From: Arsenophonus sp052171275
Lineage (GTDB): Bacteria > Pseudomonadota > Gammaproteobacteria > Enterobacterales > Enterobacteriaceae
Direction of reading: 5' to 3'
Length of the DNA stretch: 64,000 bases
Assembly: GCA_052171275.1 (NCBI GenBank)
Contig: CM125795.1
Location: 1,860,001 to 1,924,000, forward strand
Shown here one piece after another: positions 1 through 15,469 of this stretch. The position numbers were made by a program, and so were the translations under genes. Under the pieces are notes generated by a model. That model made no database searches, was not told the DNA's origin, and worked only from the letters and a program-made list of their open reading frames with translations. The number at the start of each line of letters is the position of its first letter. Position 1 is the stretch's first letter.

Positions 1-1411
1 TATAATATAATTAGATCATTTATATAATAATATTATTTAGGTTAATAAAGTATTTTATACAAAATAGATAAATGAATTATTATTTTAACATATGCTTTAA
101 AGGAAAAATGAAATTACTTTTAAAGTATAAAATATAGATCTTTAATAAACAATTCTTTAAATTATTAATTATTTAGTTTTTAAAATTTTTAAGTATTGAT
201 ATCGATTAATGAACGTATATTATTTATATTATTATAAGTTATTATTTGATATTAATGATAAATATTAATAAATCAATAATTTATTTTTTAATAATTTTAT
301 TTTCTATTAAAACAGGGGGCATAAAAAGATTTAATTAGTGATAGTTATAATTAACTATAATTATTTGATATATAAAAAATATGTTTTAAATAAACACTAT
401 TTAAATTGATAATTTAAGTCGAGCAAATATATAATAAATAGTTTGAATAAAATATATAAAAATTAAGATAAGATCAGAAAATTTTTCAAAATTTACTGAT
501 TTTAAAATCTAATTTAAATTTAATTATTATAAAGATCTTTATAAATTAAAAATTTAAATATATTTTAAATAATTTTATTATAAAGATTGAAAGAAAAAAC
601 TTATTAATAATCTAAATAAATTAATATTTACAACTGAAAAATCAAAAATAAATAGGAGAATATTTTTCTAATAAAATTACTCAAATTACTATAAAAAACT
701 TAAGATTTTGTGTTGTAATTATTTTACATATATTCTTAACTAATAAGTTATTGTAAAATAAACTATATAGAAAATATAGAAAATTTCTTTGCTATATGAT
801 GTTCTATATTAGGTGTCTATATAAAAAAGTTAAAATATTAACTATTTATTTGATATTAAAATTAAAGTTATTGATACGCATTTTAAAATAAGAAAATAAA
901 ATAATAAAAATTATAAAATAATTTTAATAATGCCTTCGTTAAGAAAATTAATTTTAATAATTTTTAAGATAAGCTTAGTGAAATAAAAATATCAAGTAGA
1001 GTTAATTTATAGATATAAAGTAAAAAATAATTTTCTGATGAGACAATTCTTTTTTTTTGAATGTTAGTTCAGTTAAACTATTAAAAAATAAATTATAATA
1101 GAAAGAGATTATAATTAAAATAAAATTTCAACTAATATTATTTTAAATGCGAACTAAGTTTATTTAAAATATTTAACATGTTTTTATCAATATTATTAAT
1201 ATTAATTAATATATTATTTATAAATATAAAAAATTTCCTATAGATATCGATAATATAATTTTTTATTATAGTAATATGAATTTATTTTATCATCGTATTA
1301 ATTGCTTAATTCAATTTATATAGAATGAAAAAAATATTTTTATCTTATATCACTTTAAGAATAAAAAATTTAATACTTTAATTAACTTTCATACATTAAA
1401 TATAACTTAAA

Positions 1412-1450
1412 AAACATTCTAATTTTATTTAAAATAAAATTAGAATGTTT
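1412..1450. repeat. Perfect inverted repeat, 18-bp arms, 3-nt loop
   Basis: The left arm is 1412-1429 and the right arm 1433-1450; they are perfect reverse complements (left arm begins AAACATTCTAATTTT). It has a terminator-like shape, but no gene is recognisable beside it and no clear T-tract follows on the plus strand. Confidence 0.8.
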
Positions 1451-3699
1451 AAAAATATTAAAAAAAATTTATAAGTAAAATGTTAATAAGATTCTATTAA
1501 ATTTATCCAATAATGAATAAATTATTATAATAAAATGCACTAATAAATTTAATTTATTCTATATTTTTTTAAAATCAATTAATTAAAATATATTAGGATA
1601 TAGAAAATACTCTACGAAAATAAGTTAATATTTTTTGATGTTAAACTTGATAAATGACTTAGTTATAATAACCATTATTATTTATAATTCTCTATATCAT
1701 GAATACTATAAATATTTAATTACATTTAATTCTTGATAAAATTATAGAATTGAATATTATATAATATTATAAATAATAGAATAATACTTACATTAAAATC
1801 TAGATTTTATCAAATAATAATAAATGAAAACTCCTACTTTCCATAAGAAAATGTAATATTATATATGCAAAGAGATATTATCTATATTATATAAATAATA
1901 GTTATTATACTTTAAATACAAAACATGATAAATAAATTAACATCTTTTAATATATAAAAAAAATTAATAACATGAATATTAGATTAAAGATATTAAAAAC
2001 TATTTAGCAAATTTAATAGTTTTTAATATCAACTTTAATTTATTATTAGTTAATTACCTATAATTCAATATAAAGATTATTATATTTTCTTATAAATTCT
2101 TATAAAATAATAATATTAAAACATAAATTAATAAAGTGTATAATTATCAATAAAAATTAACTGGATTATATCTATAACGATAGTAAAAATGAAATAATGT
2201 GTTATATGTGATTAATATTACTTAGATAAATCATGATATAAAAGTAAATAGATAGAATCTTATCATTGATAACAGTGGAGTTTAAATTCTAAATATTATT
2301 CATTATTAATAAAAAACTTTATAATCGATAGATTTATCTAATAAAAATAGATTAGATAAAAATAATCTATCTATTTATTAATATATTTCCATATTAAAAT
2401 TGTTTATAATTGAAACATTGTTGCTAATTATTTAACTTTTTTAAAATTACAAATTTTAGTACTTATATTAAAATATAGTAATATAGAAAAATAAACAGTC
2501 TAATTCTCTTTTAATATTCTTAAAATTTATATGTTTTATGATAATATTGTGCATTTATAGAATATAAAAGATAATTAAGAAGTGAAAATAACTTAGATTA
2601 ATGTTATTAAAGATAAATTATAATCAAAATCTAAAACAAGAAACTTGTTATTATTTTCTATATGCTATAAAAATTAAACTATTATTATATAATAAATTAA
2701 AGTATATAATTGATTTATAATCTTATCAAATCTCAAAACAATAGACTAATTTAAAAAATTTTAAATTAAATCAATAGTAATTTTTCATTACTTTGCAAAT
2801 AAAAAAGTATGAATAAAAATATTTTGATCTATGTTTTATTATACAAAATACTAATATTTTTCATAATATAAATATTTTATTAATATGTTTTCTATTGTAT
2901 CTATCAATAATAGCAAGTTTTAATAAGTTAAAATAAAATAACTAATTTACTTAGTTAAATTTTATTATTTGCAATATAAATATAAAATATAATTTAGTTA
3001 TTAACTATTACAATTGTATAATTGACTACCAAGATAAAAAATATAAATAAACCAAGTAATTCATGTAAAAATAAAGATAAATTTATTATAATTAATATAA
3101 TATTAAGAATATTTTAAATTATATAAAAAAATCTAAATAATTATAATAACTTATATAGGTTTATATGTAAAAAAGTTTATCTACTATAATAACTTATCTC
3201 ATAGAACTATTAAACAAAATATAATAAATATAGTTTTGAATAACTTAACTAATACATATAAAAAAATAACTATATTGCACAAAGTTCAGTTTTGTAAACT
3301 ACATAATTGATTTTAATATTTTGAAAGTTATAATAGAAATTATCTAATATAAGAGTATCTATATAGTTAAGGTCAGACAATCTCACAATCTAAATATAAT
3401 TGATAGATATTTAAATGTATCATGAATGATAGTATTGCTATTTAATATTTATATAATTTATACAATATTCTAATTTATTTGAAATTTAATTATCGATTAA
3501 GTTTTTTAATTTTAAAATAGATAAATATAACAATCATTTAATAATTTTATAAAGTTAAAATATAACATATCTTATAATAAATAGTTTATAAAATTTTATG
3601 AAATAAAGTAAAATAAATTATATTCATACTATTATTATTTACGTTTTCATCTATAAACTTTAAGTTTATGGTATTTTCGCAATCGAAAATCTTAAAATA

Positions 3700-3742
3700 A
3701 ATAATCTTTCATAATTTATATTATAAATTATGAAAGATTATT
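3700..3742. repeat. Perfect inverted repeat, 20-bp arms, 3-nt loop
   Basis: The arms are 3700-3719 and 3723-3742, with left arm AATAATCTTTCATAATTTAT. A stem this long and perfect is unlikely by chance even at this base composition. It is flanked by A-rich sequence on the left and TTTT on the right. It could be a relic terminator of a vanished gene or a palindrome produced by mutation. Confidence 0.85.
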
Positions 3743-6700
3743 TTATGTCTAAATATATATCTAATTAATTAACAATACTATTTATTTTTAATTAATAATT
3801 AATAAATAATACTTATTTGTTTTATTTAAGAAGAAAATTGTATAATTAAAAAACATATTGATTATTTAATTTAGGATATCAGATATATAGAGTAGGACCT
3901 TAATTCGGAAATGATATTTAATTAAATACTTCTTCACATATCGTAAATTTTTTTAAAATATGTGAAAATTAAATTTATATAAATATAATTTCCTTACTAT
4001 AAAGTAAGGTATAGATATAAATATTTATAAATACTAAAAACTAAATTATATAGTGGATCAGATAGGACTATTATTTGAAATATATTTACTGTTAATTAAA
4101 AAAAATAAAGATTCTATATTTTTGTTAGTTAATTACTGATAATGCTTATTCATATAATGAAACTTAGATATTTAATAAAAGAAGAAAAAATAATATATAT
4201 GTATATATGGCAAAACTATTGTTAGTAAGTATTATTTATATTAAAATGATAAAAATAAGTGATTTTTTTGAAAAAATATCACTAACTAAATTCAAAAAAT
4301 AAATATATTAAGTTAATTTATTATAATTACAGACTAAATATTTAATTATTTTAAAATTAATAAATGTGCAAGATAATATGTAATATTGACTTTTAAAAAA
4401 ATTAAAAACTTTATTAGGATAATTAATTAATAATAGCTATTATTAATTATATAGATTATATTTAATATATTCAATAAACTAAATATATTTGAATCATTAA
4501 TTAATATAAACTTTTTAATCATAAGTACCTCATTCTTAATGTTCATTGATGAATTATTATATATTAAATTTTTTAATATTTTTCTAAAAATCATTAATTT
4601 TAGAAAAATGCAATTTTAAATTATGACTATTAATCATAATTTAAACGTAAAAAGTTTCAACTACGATATTTTTAATATAATTCAATTTTTTAATTAAAAA
4701 CGAAAATAATTAAATAAATTATGTAAAATAATCAAATATTAATGATATTATTGTAGAATTTAATTACAATATTTATCATATAAATCAATTGCATAATTAA
4801 CTTTTTATAAAAGTTAATAAAAGGATAAAATTAAAATATAAATTTGATAAAAAGATATATCTGATAGATGATATTTAAAGGATAATATTGATTATATACT
4901 AAATATATTTTTAATTATAATACTAATAAATAATTTTTTAAATCATTCTTAATTTAATTTGATATAAATAATTTTTAGTTATTATATAATTTACTTATTT
5001 TTTTAAAATATATTAAAATATTACGTTATTCATTGATATAAATCCTTCTCCTCTGTAAAAATTAATCATCATAATTTCATCTATTACTAACGATAAAATA
5101 ATGATTAATTAACTAGAAATTCTAAGTATTTAATAATAGATATAATCTATTAATTTAATTAATATAGGAAATAATGTTAATCTAATATATATTATTTATT
5201 TTGTATTGAAATTTATTAAAATTTTAAATTTTATTTTTATATACATTGATTAATGTGTATAATTAAAATAAATATTATTATATCATTAGCATAGAATAAT
5301 ACAATTTTTTAAGTTAAAAGACATTTATTATTTAGACACCATACAGATAAGTTTAAATTAATATCTTTTATATTAAAGCTAAATATTTTTTATTTTACCA
5401 CTAATTATTATATATTTCTATATTATAGTATTTATTATAAAACTGATTAGATAACTAAAATATAAATATAACTTATTTATATAATTAATTAATAATTATA
5501 GGTTAATTTAGTTTTAATTTCATATATTAAATTCAATTTCCATATTTTATGAAAGTTATCTAAATTTTCAATAATATCTTTGTTTTTTTAAAAATTATAA
5601 TAAATCAAACAATATAAAGCTTACTTATGAGAAAATTATGTGAATATATAAGAAATAAGTTCTTTTAGATATCTAAACTAATTAATATTATTTATTAATT
5701 TTTATTAACCTTGTTTTTAGTAGTTATCGAAAATTTTTAATTATTTATAAAATAAATGCTATATATAGCGAATTTTATTAGAAAATAACTATTTATAAAT
5801 TATATTAAAAAGTCTGTTTTTAACGAATTATAAATATATATAATTTGTATGAACGTAAATGAAATGTTATATGCTATATTAATAAAATTAAGTAAATGTA
5901 TTTTAAATAACTATTAAGTAAAAAATAATTATTATTTTATCAAGATAAAGTATTTAGAATATATGTAGATAGTATGAGAATAATACAATTTTGACTTCTT
6001 TTTTTCTATAAGTTCGTTTTATATAATTATTTTATATAAAAATATTATAATAAATGTTAATTTTTATAAAAAATTATTAATTATGTTCTATTAATATTTC
6101 GTGCTTATTAGATTTTTAATAAAAATATATATAGAAATTTAATTCAATCTATATTTATATAAATATAAGAAATTTAACAAATAATTTCTCTTTTAAGATA
6201 AAATGAACTTTTATCATAAAACTCTATATTAAATAAAATATTAAATAATGATTTATATCATTTACCATTAATATCTACATTTGATATTAATGTAGATTTA
6301 AAAGAATATTATTAATAATCAATTAAATAATAAACACATTAATTACAATGACAAAATTTTTTAATAAAATATCGTTAATAATCTATAATAATTTTTATAT
6401 TTTATTAAGAATTAATTTTAGAAGTACTAATTATTTTTATTATTAGTACGTTCTAATTATAATAATTAATAAGATAATTGTTAATGATAGTTATAATAAT
6501 AATTATTATATTTAATTTTTTTGATAATCTATATTGAATATATTGATTATTAATGTAAAACTTAATAAATATATTAAATTTAATTTAATTGCATATTCAT
6601 TTCATGATAAAACCATATTTTAATTCAGTAGTTAATAAAATCATATCATTAAATATAATTATCTATTATAGAATTTCTATAATTTTTATTTTTCTAAAAA

Positions 6701-7933
6701 AATAAAATATGATCAGTAATCAATTTAATCTAATTTATTTATTTTTTAACTAAAATATCATATCAAAAAAATATATTTATGAATTGATATATTTGTCATA
6801 TCATAAGAACTACTGCTATCAATTTTTTGATAAAAACAAATATATTAAAATAATTGATAATTTTTATCAATCATTTCAAATTTAACTTCAAATATAAAAT
6901 TAAGCTATTATCTATAAACTTTTTTATTTTAATAGTAAAACTTATAGATAAAGTAAATTTCTTAGATTAATATATTGGTATAAAAATATCATTATAAATT
7001 CATTTCTATTTTAATTTAAAATTAAAAATAGAAAATAAGTTTTAGATTTTAAAATAATCTCTAAATATTATTCAATAATAATATTATCTTGTTTATATTA
7101 ATTCCATGAATTATAATATATATTTAATGCTTAAACATAATATAATAATAAAATATTAATTTTTTTATATATTCTCTATATATAAATTAATATTATTTTG
7201 TTTTAAAATACATAAAATAATAGATAACACTGATAAAAAATTTAATTTTATTGTTTTTCCTTAAATATTATTGTTAAAGATTTGATAACTTTTTAACTTT
7301 TTGTTTAACATATATAATGTTTAATTATTAAGTTTTAGATAGTTAAGGATAATATATTTTTATAAACAGAATATAGCATTAATTATTCTTATCATATTAG
7401 CGATTTTAGTTTTATTGATATGATATGTTCTAGATTTTAAAATAGTGTAATCAGATATAAACTATCATGCGATAAAGTATTTAGTATATTATTTTTATCT
7501 TATATCTTTTACGTTTATTTTATTTAATAGATAAGAGACTTGATAATAGTAACTAAAATAGTTAATAAGAATTTTTGAACGTTTCAATTCATTATACGAA
7601 TTTTTAATATAAAAATTTTGTAATTTAACTAACAAGTATATATAAATATTTGTAATAATATAATTCTACAAATAAATATAATCTATATATATTAACTATC
7701 TGATAAGATCATTATTAATATTATTAATTTTAGCTAATTTTTTTATTTCTTGATAATAAAAAACTATTTTTGATTATCAAGAAAGTTAATTTCGATTATA
7801 CAAATATAATATTGCCATTTAATAATTTATTATATAATTCTTCGTATTAAAATAATTAAAAATCTGTAAGTATAATTCAAATCATAAATTTAATTAAATA
7901 AGATATCTTATCTTAAATAAGAATTTAACTAAA

Positions 7934-7969
7934 TATTTATATATAATAATATATTATTATATATAAATA
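7934..7969. repeat. 36-bp perfect palindrome without loop
   Basis: The arms are 7934-7951 and 7952-7969, made only of A and T. Its internal TA alternation makes self-complementarity easier by chance than for the other repeats. Smaller palindromes such as TAAGATATCTTA lie just upstream, near 7900. Confidence 0.7.
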
Positions 7970-10014
7970 AATTATAAGATATATATTTGATATTATTAAG
8001 TTATATCGAGTATTTAAAATACTTATCTTATAAATTAAAAAATAATTTTCTTTATTTATAAGATAGATATTAGTACATATTTAATTTTTTCTCATATTTA
8101 TATTATAAATTAAAGATAATTTAACTTAAGTCTATTTGAATAATTACTATATATTATTTATTAGTATAGATGAATTTTTTAAATGATAAACCTAATTTAA
8201 TTAAAATTTTATAGATTATTAAAAGTTAATTGAAAATTTACAAAGTTTTAAATTTTTTAATCACTTTGACTAATTAAATATTAGTGAAGTTAATAAATAA
8301 GTGTTTAGACTACAAGATTATTAATTAACTTTAAAAGTACATATATTTTGAAATTTAAAGTAAAAATAGATCTTATTTTTCGAATAAGTTTTAAAATAAC
8401 TCAATACTACATTTTAATAAAAATAAATAATGAAATAATTCATCATACTTTATTTTATTTTTAAATATTACTTATTACGATTAATTTCATAAAAATTTTA
8501 CTATTTTTATTATTTTTTAATATAACTATTATTAATAATAATTATTTATTTAATTTGTATATATGCTTATCCAGTTTTTCTATATTATTAAAAATGGTTA
8601 AATTTTTATAAAAAATAAGAATTATTAATACTTAATGATCATTAAGATATAAGAGTTTTATTTTCAAATTAATTATAACTTTATTTTAATAAAATCATAT
8701 GTTACAAGATCATCAAATTTTTAATATTTATTTTGATATTTACGGCTTTATCAAAAAATTATTACTAGAGAAAAATTTTTTAAACTTAATTTTTAAAATA
8801 TTAATTATTTAATTATCTTTATAGTTAATTAAGATATCTTTAAATATTTTTTTAAAATTAAAGTTTTCTATATTTTAAATATTTTAAATTATAAGTTATT
8901 TATTTATAATTCTTCTAAATATTTAAATTTATCTTTTAAAAAAATACAAAAATAATACTATCAGTTATAATTTAAGAAATAAAATAATTAATAATTTGTT
9001 AATTAGATCAAAAATGAAACATTTAAAAATTAAATTTAAATTTAATTTTTGTAATTATTGACTTATTTTAATAATTTTTGTTTATTTTAATAATAAAATT
9101 TATTATTCACTATAAATAATAAAATAATAAATATTATTATATTATTTTATTTTATAATTTATAATTCCTATTATAGATAATTTAGATTTTATAAAAAATT
9201 TTTTTATTAAATAAATATCATTATCTATATTAGTAAAAACTTTATTTAAATATTATTTTATATATATACTTTAATATATATAAGTTAATAAACTTATCAT
9301 CATTAATATATTTTTAATAAAATAATATATTGTCGATAATTTAATTATTTATTAAACCAAATTTTATATAAAAGTTTATTTATATTAAAATTAATAATTT
9401 TAACTCAAAAAATATATAAATTACTTAATAATTATATAAAGATATATTTATATTAAATTAAGTATATCAATATAAATTACTTTTATAAAATTATAGATAT
9501 ATATAATGACCATTTACTTTCTTAATATCCACTCTAATAATTATGGATAGAAGAATCTAAATTAATAATTAATATAACTAATTGATAGATTAAATATTAT
9601 TTAAGTGAATAATACAATATTTAAGTTCTATTAGTTAGATATTTCTTAAAAAATTAATAATAAATCTCCATATTTATATGTTTATATAAAATAATAAATA
9701 TATAATAAAATTTATATTTTTATTTTGTTCAATAACTCAATTTATTTATATGAAATGTATTTTAATATAAAATAGTCAATATTATATTTATTCTGTTATT
9801 ATGATATGATAGTTAATATAATTTAACCAACTTATTTTAATAAACTATTATTTAAAATATTAACTTATATATTATAAGTTGTTTTAGCTTTTCAGTAAAT
9901 TTATTTAAATATAAATAAACTAAATTAAGAATATATTATATTTTACTTTTTTAATAAAAAGATAATTTTATTTATTAAATTGATATTGAGAAAATTAATT
10001 ATTTTAGTCAAAAT

Positions 10015-10048
10015 ATATCATAATTTTATAAAAATAAAATTATGATAT
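10015..10048. repeat. Perfect inverted repeat, 15-bp arms, AAAA loop
   Basis: The arms are 10015-10029 and 10034-10048, with left arm ATATCATAATTTTAT. The shape is terminator-like, but there is no recognisable neighbouring gene. Confidence 0.75.
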
Positions 10049-10308
10049 TAACAACAAAACATGATGTTTTTATTTTGTTACATAAGTAAAAATTGAGTAA
10101 ATTTAAGTAAATTTTATAAATTTAGTTAAAAAATAGATTAATTTATAATTAATAATAAACATTACAAAAATTAGTTTTTTATTTAAAAATATATTTTTGT
10201 AAAAATAATATTTTTCTGAAAAAATAACTATTTTAAAATAATTTAACAAATATATACATATATATATTTAAGATTTAATAAGCAAAAAAATAAACCAACA
10301 AATTAATC

Positions 10309-10348
10309 ATTAAAAAATTAAAAAAATGAAATTTTTTAATTTTTTAAT
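10309..10348. repeat. Perfect inverted repeat, 17-bp arms, 6-nt loop
   Basis: The arms are 10309-10325 and 10332-10348, built from A-runs opposite T-runs (ATTAAAAAATTAAAAAA with its complement). The loop is ATGAAA. It is homopolymer-rich, so chance is a more serious explanation here than for repeats of mixed sequence. Confidence 0.7.
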
Positions 10349-12332
10349 TAAAATCCTAATAAAAGATATTTATTCAATTTTAAACAAAATAATATTTTAT
10401 AAAATAAAAATAAATTTTATATCTAATAGATATAAGTGGATCACTTTATTAAATTTATAAAATATATATTATTCTTTAAAATATACAGTTAATAAAATTT
10501 ATTACTTAGTTATAAAAAAGTAAATAATAAATTTTTAAATTTATTATTTTTTAAAATAAAATATATTAAATATAATGTTTAATATATTAAAATAATTTAT
10601 AAATATTTTAATACTAATTAAATTCATTTATTATAGTCAAAATTGTGTAAGTTTTACATAATAGAAACAGTATTTATTTATCAATAAATTTTAAATAATC
10701 TATATTTAAAATTAGAATAAAGATAACTATCATATTTATATTTTTATAAAGTAATAATTAAAATAATCTTAATTATAAATGTTATATTTGAAATAATGAA
10801 AAACTTATTTTAAGGTAAAATAATTACCCTTATACTAAATTTTCATTATAATAAAATATAAATAAATAATTATATTATTAATAATATATAATCTTTAATA
10901 ATTTTATTAAATCTAAAATTAAAAAATTAATTAAATTCTTTTATCCTTATTTGATAACATTAATGTTAAAAAAATAATAATATTTCATTCTTTTATATAT
11001 TTGAATAATTCTACTATAAATGTTAAAATTTTTAGTAAAATTCGATAAATTAAATTTATAATTTGATATTACGAATAGTAATTAATTAATATTAAAATAT
11101 AATAATAGTAAATTATTTTTTAATTACTGAAATTAAAATTTCAAAGATACTGAATATTTTTTATTTATTTATAATATATAATGATGCTTTATTTACAGAA
11201 TTTATAAAAAATTTTTTTTATTTGAAATAAAGTATTATATGAATTACTATTTATATATTTCTATTTTTTAAAATAAATCAACTTTAACTATATGATTTAT
11301 TTATATTATAAACTGCTAATAAATTAGCATGATAAATTTATTAAAAATAATAAATAATAATAAAGAAATATTAATAAATTCAAATAAATAGCAATTAAAC
11401 TTAATTAAATGTTATTTTACTATTTATAACTATTTAAAATATTATACTTATAAGTATAACTATAATATGATCAATATCGTTGATATATATTCAATTTATC
11501 TAAAGCTTATATTATCTTTTTTTTAAAAAAATAATAATTAAAATATGTTTATTTATAATAAAATAAGCTATATAGAAAAATATCATCTATATTTTTATAT
11601 ATATTTTCTGGCAAACAAAACATCTATTAATTTATGGTTAATGTTCCTACTAGATTCAGATTCTTATAAAACTAAGATATATTAATGATATATTTATATA
11701 AATATCATTTTAAATACTTTATTCTTATTTACTAATTATATATAAAAAAAAGAAATAAAGGATTATTCTTTTATATAAGAAAATTAACTGTAAATATCAT
11801 TATTTTATAATTTTGATATCTTAAACAACTTATATATGAAATAATAGTAAAAATTTTACTAGCTTTTTAAAGATTCTTTTTAAAAGAATGTTATCTATTT
11901 TATTTGATTAAAAGTTAAGTTTTAACATTAAATTAAAAATAGATAAATAAATATTTTACTTATATTAAAACTAATTATAATATTTAAATTATTAAAATAT
12001 TTAAAAATATAAGTATAAAAAAGATTATAAAAATTTAAGTTATCTTTTATTATTTATAACTATAATTTTTGTTAAAAATATTAATTAATTTATTAATTTT
12101 ATAAGTATTATTTTACTAATTCAATATATAATCTTTTATTATATTTTCTAATACTCAATTATGATAATATTAAAATTATTTCTAATATTTTATTATCATA
12201 AATTAATTTAGATCTATTTAATTTTTTTTGCTAACATATTTTTTAAAATAATTTATTATATTTTAATTATGTTTTATATGAAATTATAAAATACTAAATA
12301 ATATATTACAAATTCTTACTAATAATTTTATG

Positions 12333-12369
12333 AATATCTTTTTATTACTTTAAGTAATAAAAAGATATT
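12333..12369. repeat. Perfect inverted repeat, 18-bp arms, 1-nt loop
   Basis: The arms are 12333-12350 and 12352-12369, with left arm AATATCTTTTTATTACTT and a single T between them. It contains two G:C pairs. There is no gene nearby. Confidence 0.8.
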
Positions 12370-14324
12370 ATTATTGTTATCTTAATAAATTTCTTTGAAA
12401 TACAAATACTTTATTATAAATTAAATTTATATATTATATTGATGATGTATGTATTTTAAATTACTAATTATAGTAGTATAATTTGAGATTACTAAACATA
12501 AGATTAATTATGAGAATTCAATACTATATTACTATTAGTGATTTTATTTATTCTGATAATACAATCAAGTTTTAGACAATATACAATCAAAAGATTTTAT
12601 TTATACTATTTTTATTAAAGAAAATTAATTCTCATATTTTTTCTCTATTAACAAATAAAATTATCATATTGATGTATATTTAATATTTTTATATATAAGA
12701 ATTTTTAGAAGATATATAATGAAAATTTTTTTAATTTATTTTATAAATAGAAATAATTCATTTTACCTATTTTATTTTAATGAAATTTATGTATAGAAGT
12801 AAACTCTATAGATTATGTGCATCTTTCAATACTAAATTTTTAGCAAAATAAAATAAATATTTTAATCTGATAGAATACTCATAAATTTATAGTTTAATAT
12901 TAAATAATATATATATTTTAGTAATTTTGCTATTTAATTATATATTAATAAGATTCTCAACTCGAATAAGAAATAAAAATAAATCATATTTATAATTTTA
13001 AGAATTTATTCTCAACTGCAATTAATTATTAATTATAATAATAAATCCATAAAATAATATAAGAAATTAATTAATTTTTATATTTATATATTCTAATCTT
13101 ATTAAGTTATATCTTTTTTATACTCTATATATTTTATAGATTAGAAAAGTTTGTAACTAAATTATTATTGTTTATTTATAAAAAAATATATTTATCTGAC
13201 ACATATAATACCATTATTTTAATACTGATTATATTGTTAATTTTTTATTCTATTAATATATTTTTTCAAAATACTATAGTGTAAATATATAAATAAATTA
13301 TTTAATTTCAATTAATGTTTAATAAATTATTCATATTTAAATGAATATAATTTACTTCTTTTTTAAGAAAAAATGAATTTTTGATTAATTTATTTAATAA
13401 TAAATACTTAAAATATATTATTTTTCAATAAAAATTTACTTATTGACTTATCTAATAAGTAAAATACTAAAATAAAATATTCTTAATAAGTATTTCTATT
13501 TTAAAAAAATAAATTTATCTAAATAAAGAATGTAGCTTTAAACATTAAATAGTTAATTCTTAGATATTAATATTTATAAATTAATAATATATATAATATT
13601 ATCTCACTTACTTAAATAAGTAATTAAAAAAATAATATTTTTCAATAAGAAATAGCATTTATATTACTTATAAATAACTTCTCAATTAAATAAAATTATT
13701 AATTTTTTAAGAGAAAATTTTATCAAATATTTTTAAAAAAAATTATTAAAAATAATCAAATTATTTTATATATTTTAATTATTTCTTTTTTATTAAAAGT
13801 AATTTAATAAAAAAATATCTTTATTATCTTTGGAACTATAAGTTTTTTTATAAAAGTAAATTATTAACTATTTTAATAAATTGATATTTTATCTTTATAA
13901 ATATATATTTTAGATATTTTTTTAAATTATCTAGTCACTTATTTAATTTAAAAATTACTATATAAAATATTCGTTATTAAAATAATAGTTGTAGTTAATA
14001 TAAAAAATAATAAATTTATATGCCAATAAAAAATGGATATTTTTTATAAAAAACTAAAATTAATACTATATTGAATTAACAAATTAAATATTATTAATAT
14101 GATTAATTGTAAGAATTTTATAAACATTTAAATTAAATTTAAAAGCATTAAACTAAAATTAACAATTTATCTAAATAGTTACTATAAATTTATAAATTAT
14201 ATTATTAATAACTATTAAAAAAATAACTTTTACTAAAATTATGTTTTTAATAAAACCGATTCTTAGTTAATAAAAATAATAACTAATTCTATTTTATAAA
14301 AAATTATTATTAGAAAAACATAAT

Positions 14325-15441
14325 ATGATTAACAAACAAACTTTAGTTGTAAAATCAAGAACAGGTGTATTAACAGATGTATTTCTTTGTTTAAATCATG
14401 TACTTATTTTTGAATTAATTAGATAATTATGTTAAGCAATACAAAAATAATCAAGTTATCATTATAACTTCCTAGCGAAATTTCTGCCAATAAATGGTAT
14501 TCAGACTATCTAATATTATATGATAAAATTACATAAAAACAATTATTTGCTCCAATTTTATAAATTCATTTTAATTTAACTTTTTAAGAAATTATTTTCA
14601 ATTTATGGTATTTATACTAGTCATATGTCATTAAAAAGAACTTATATCACAAGGATTTCGAACTTATTCTTAATACGTAGAGTATATAACAGACGTTATT
14701 AAATAATCGAATTATTCTAGTTATTAATAATAATGATTCGATTGCAACAATTAAAATTAAAAAGTTATTAACAATGATAATTTATCAGTAATTAATTATA
14801 AATTTTGCTAATATCGATAAATTATCACTATTAAAAGATTCCAAAGGATTGTATATAAAAGATCATTATTGTAATCTAAATTTAAAATTCATCATTTAAG
14901 TTCATGATATTAATAATGAATTAAAATATATTGCTATCAATAATCTTATTAATTTAGATACTAGTACAGTAGTGGTAGTTAACAAAATTAAAAAAAACTA
15001 ATAATAGCTATGAGTTTTAGAATTGAAATTCTTATTACTTCTGATGAATAAACCTAATGCTATAGAAAATGTTTTTGATGGTCAACAATTAGTAATTATC
15101 TTTTTCGTCTAAAAATCAAATGAAAAATAGAAAACGATGGATTTTTACAACAATTTTAGTAGCTAAAATTCTTATTTATAATAAATCTACTTTTTGATTC
15201 AACAAAAAAGTAGATTTATTATTACCAAAAGAAATAATAAAAAATTAATAATATTTTTTTCGTGGTGATATTGTCTATATTCTTATTTTATTAAGTAAAT
15301 ATTTAGCACCATGGTATTACTAATTATAATAGTAAAGTACTTAGCCTAATCTAAAGAGATAATTCGATAAAAATTAACCAATTTAGTTATAAGTATGATA
15401 ATACTATTATTCATCGTGATGATATTATAGTAAGTAAATGA
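14325..15441 (+). pseudogene. proB: Ghost of proB (glutamate 5-kinase)
   Basis: This is a degraded copy of the gene for glutamate 5-kinase, the first step of proline synthesis. It opens with ATG and reads MINKQTLVVKSRTGVLT, matching the ProB N-terminus (QTLVVKLGTSVLT). Further on, in shifting frames, one can read VINNNDSIATIKIK followed by NDNLSVI (ProB VINENDAVATAEIK...NDNLSALA), then DKLSLLKDSKGLY (DKLLLLTDQKGLY), KNRKRWIF (ENRKRWIF), and HRDD near the end, as in E. coli. Many in-frame stops and several frameshifts break it, so no functional kinase can be made. The order and spacing of the motifs fit one full-length ancestral gene, and the proA ghost follows directly, as in the proBA operon. 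It is clearly younger than the surrounding featureless decay. Confidence 0.9.
15178..15222. repeat. Perfect inverted repeat inside the proB ghost
   Basis: The arms of 18 bp are 15178-15195 and 15205-15222, with left arm ATAATAAATCTACTTTTT and a 9-nt loop. It lies within former ProB coding sequence, between the KNRKRWIF and HRDD motifs. A transcription terminator would not be expected there, so this repeat probably arose during decay. Confidence 0.85.
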
Positions 15442-15469
15442 TATTAAAAAATAGATAAAAAAATATAAA

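Larger units (their letters stand above)
1..14324. other. AT-rich desert with no recognisable gene
   Basis: I found no gene here on either strand: open frames are very short and nothing in them resembles a known protein. The sequence is almost entirely A and T, with many short palindromes and several long perfect inverted repeats listed separately. A few slightly G/C-richer patches (about 3887-3915, 4052-4075 and 2160-2290) could be the last traces of eroded genes, but I could not identify them. The 3' end abuts the proB ghost. The most likely reading is fully decayed former coding DNA, which is inference. Confidence 0.8.
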
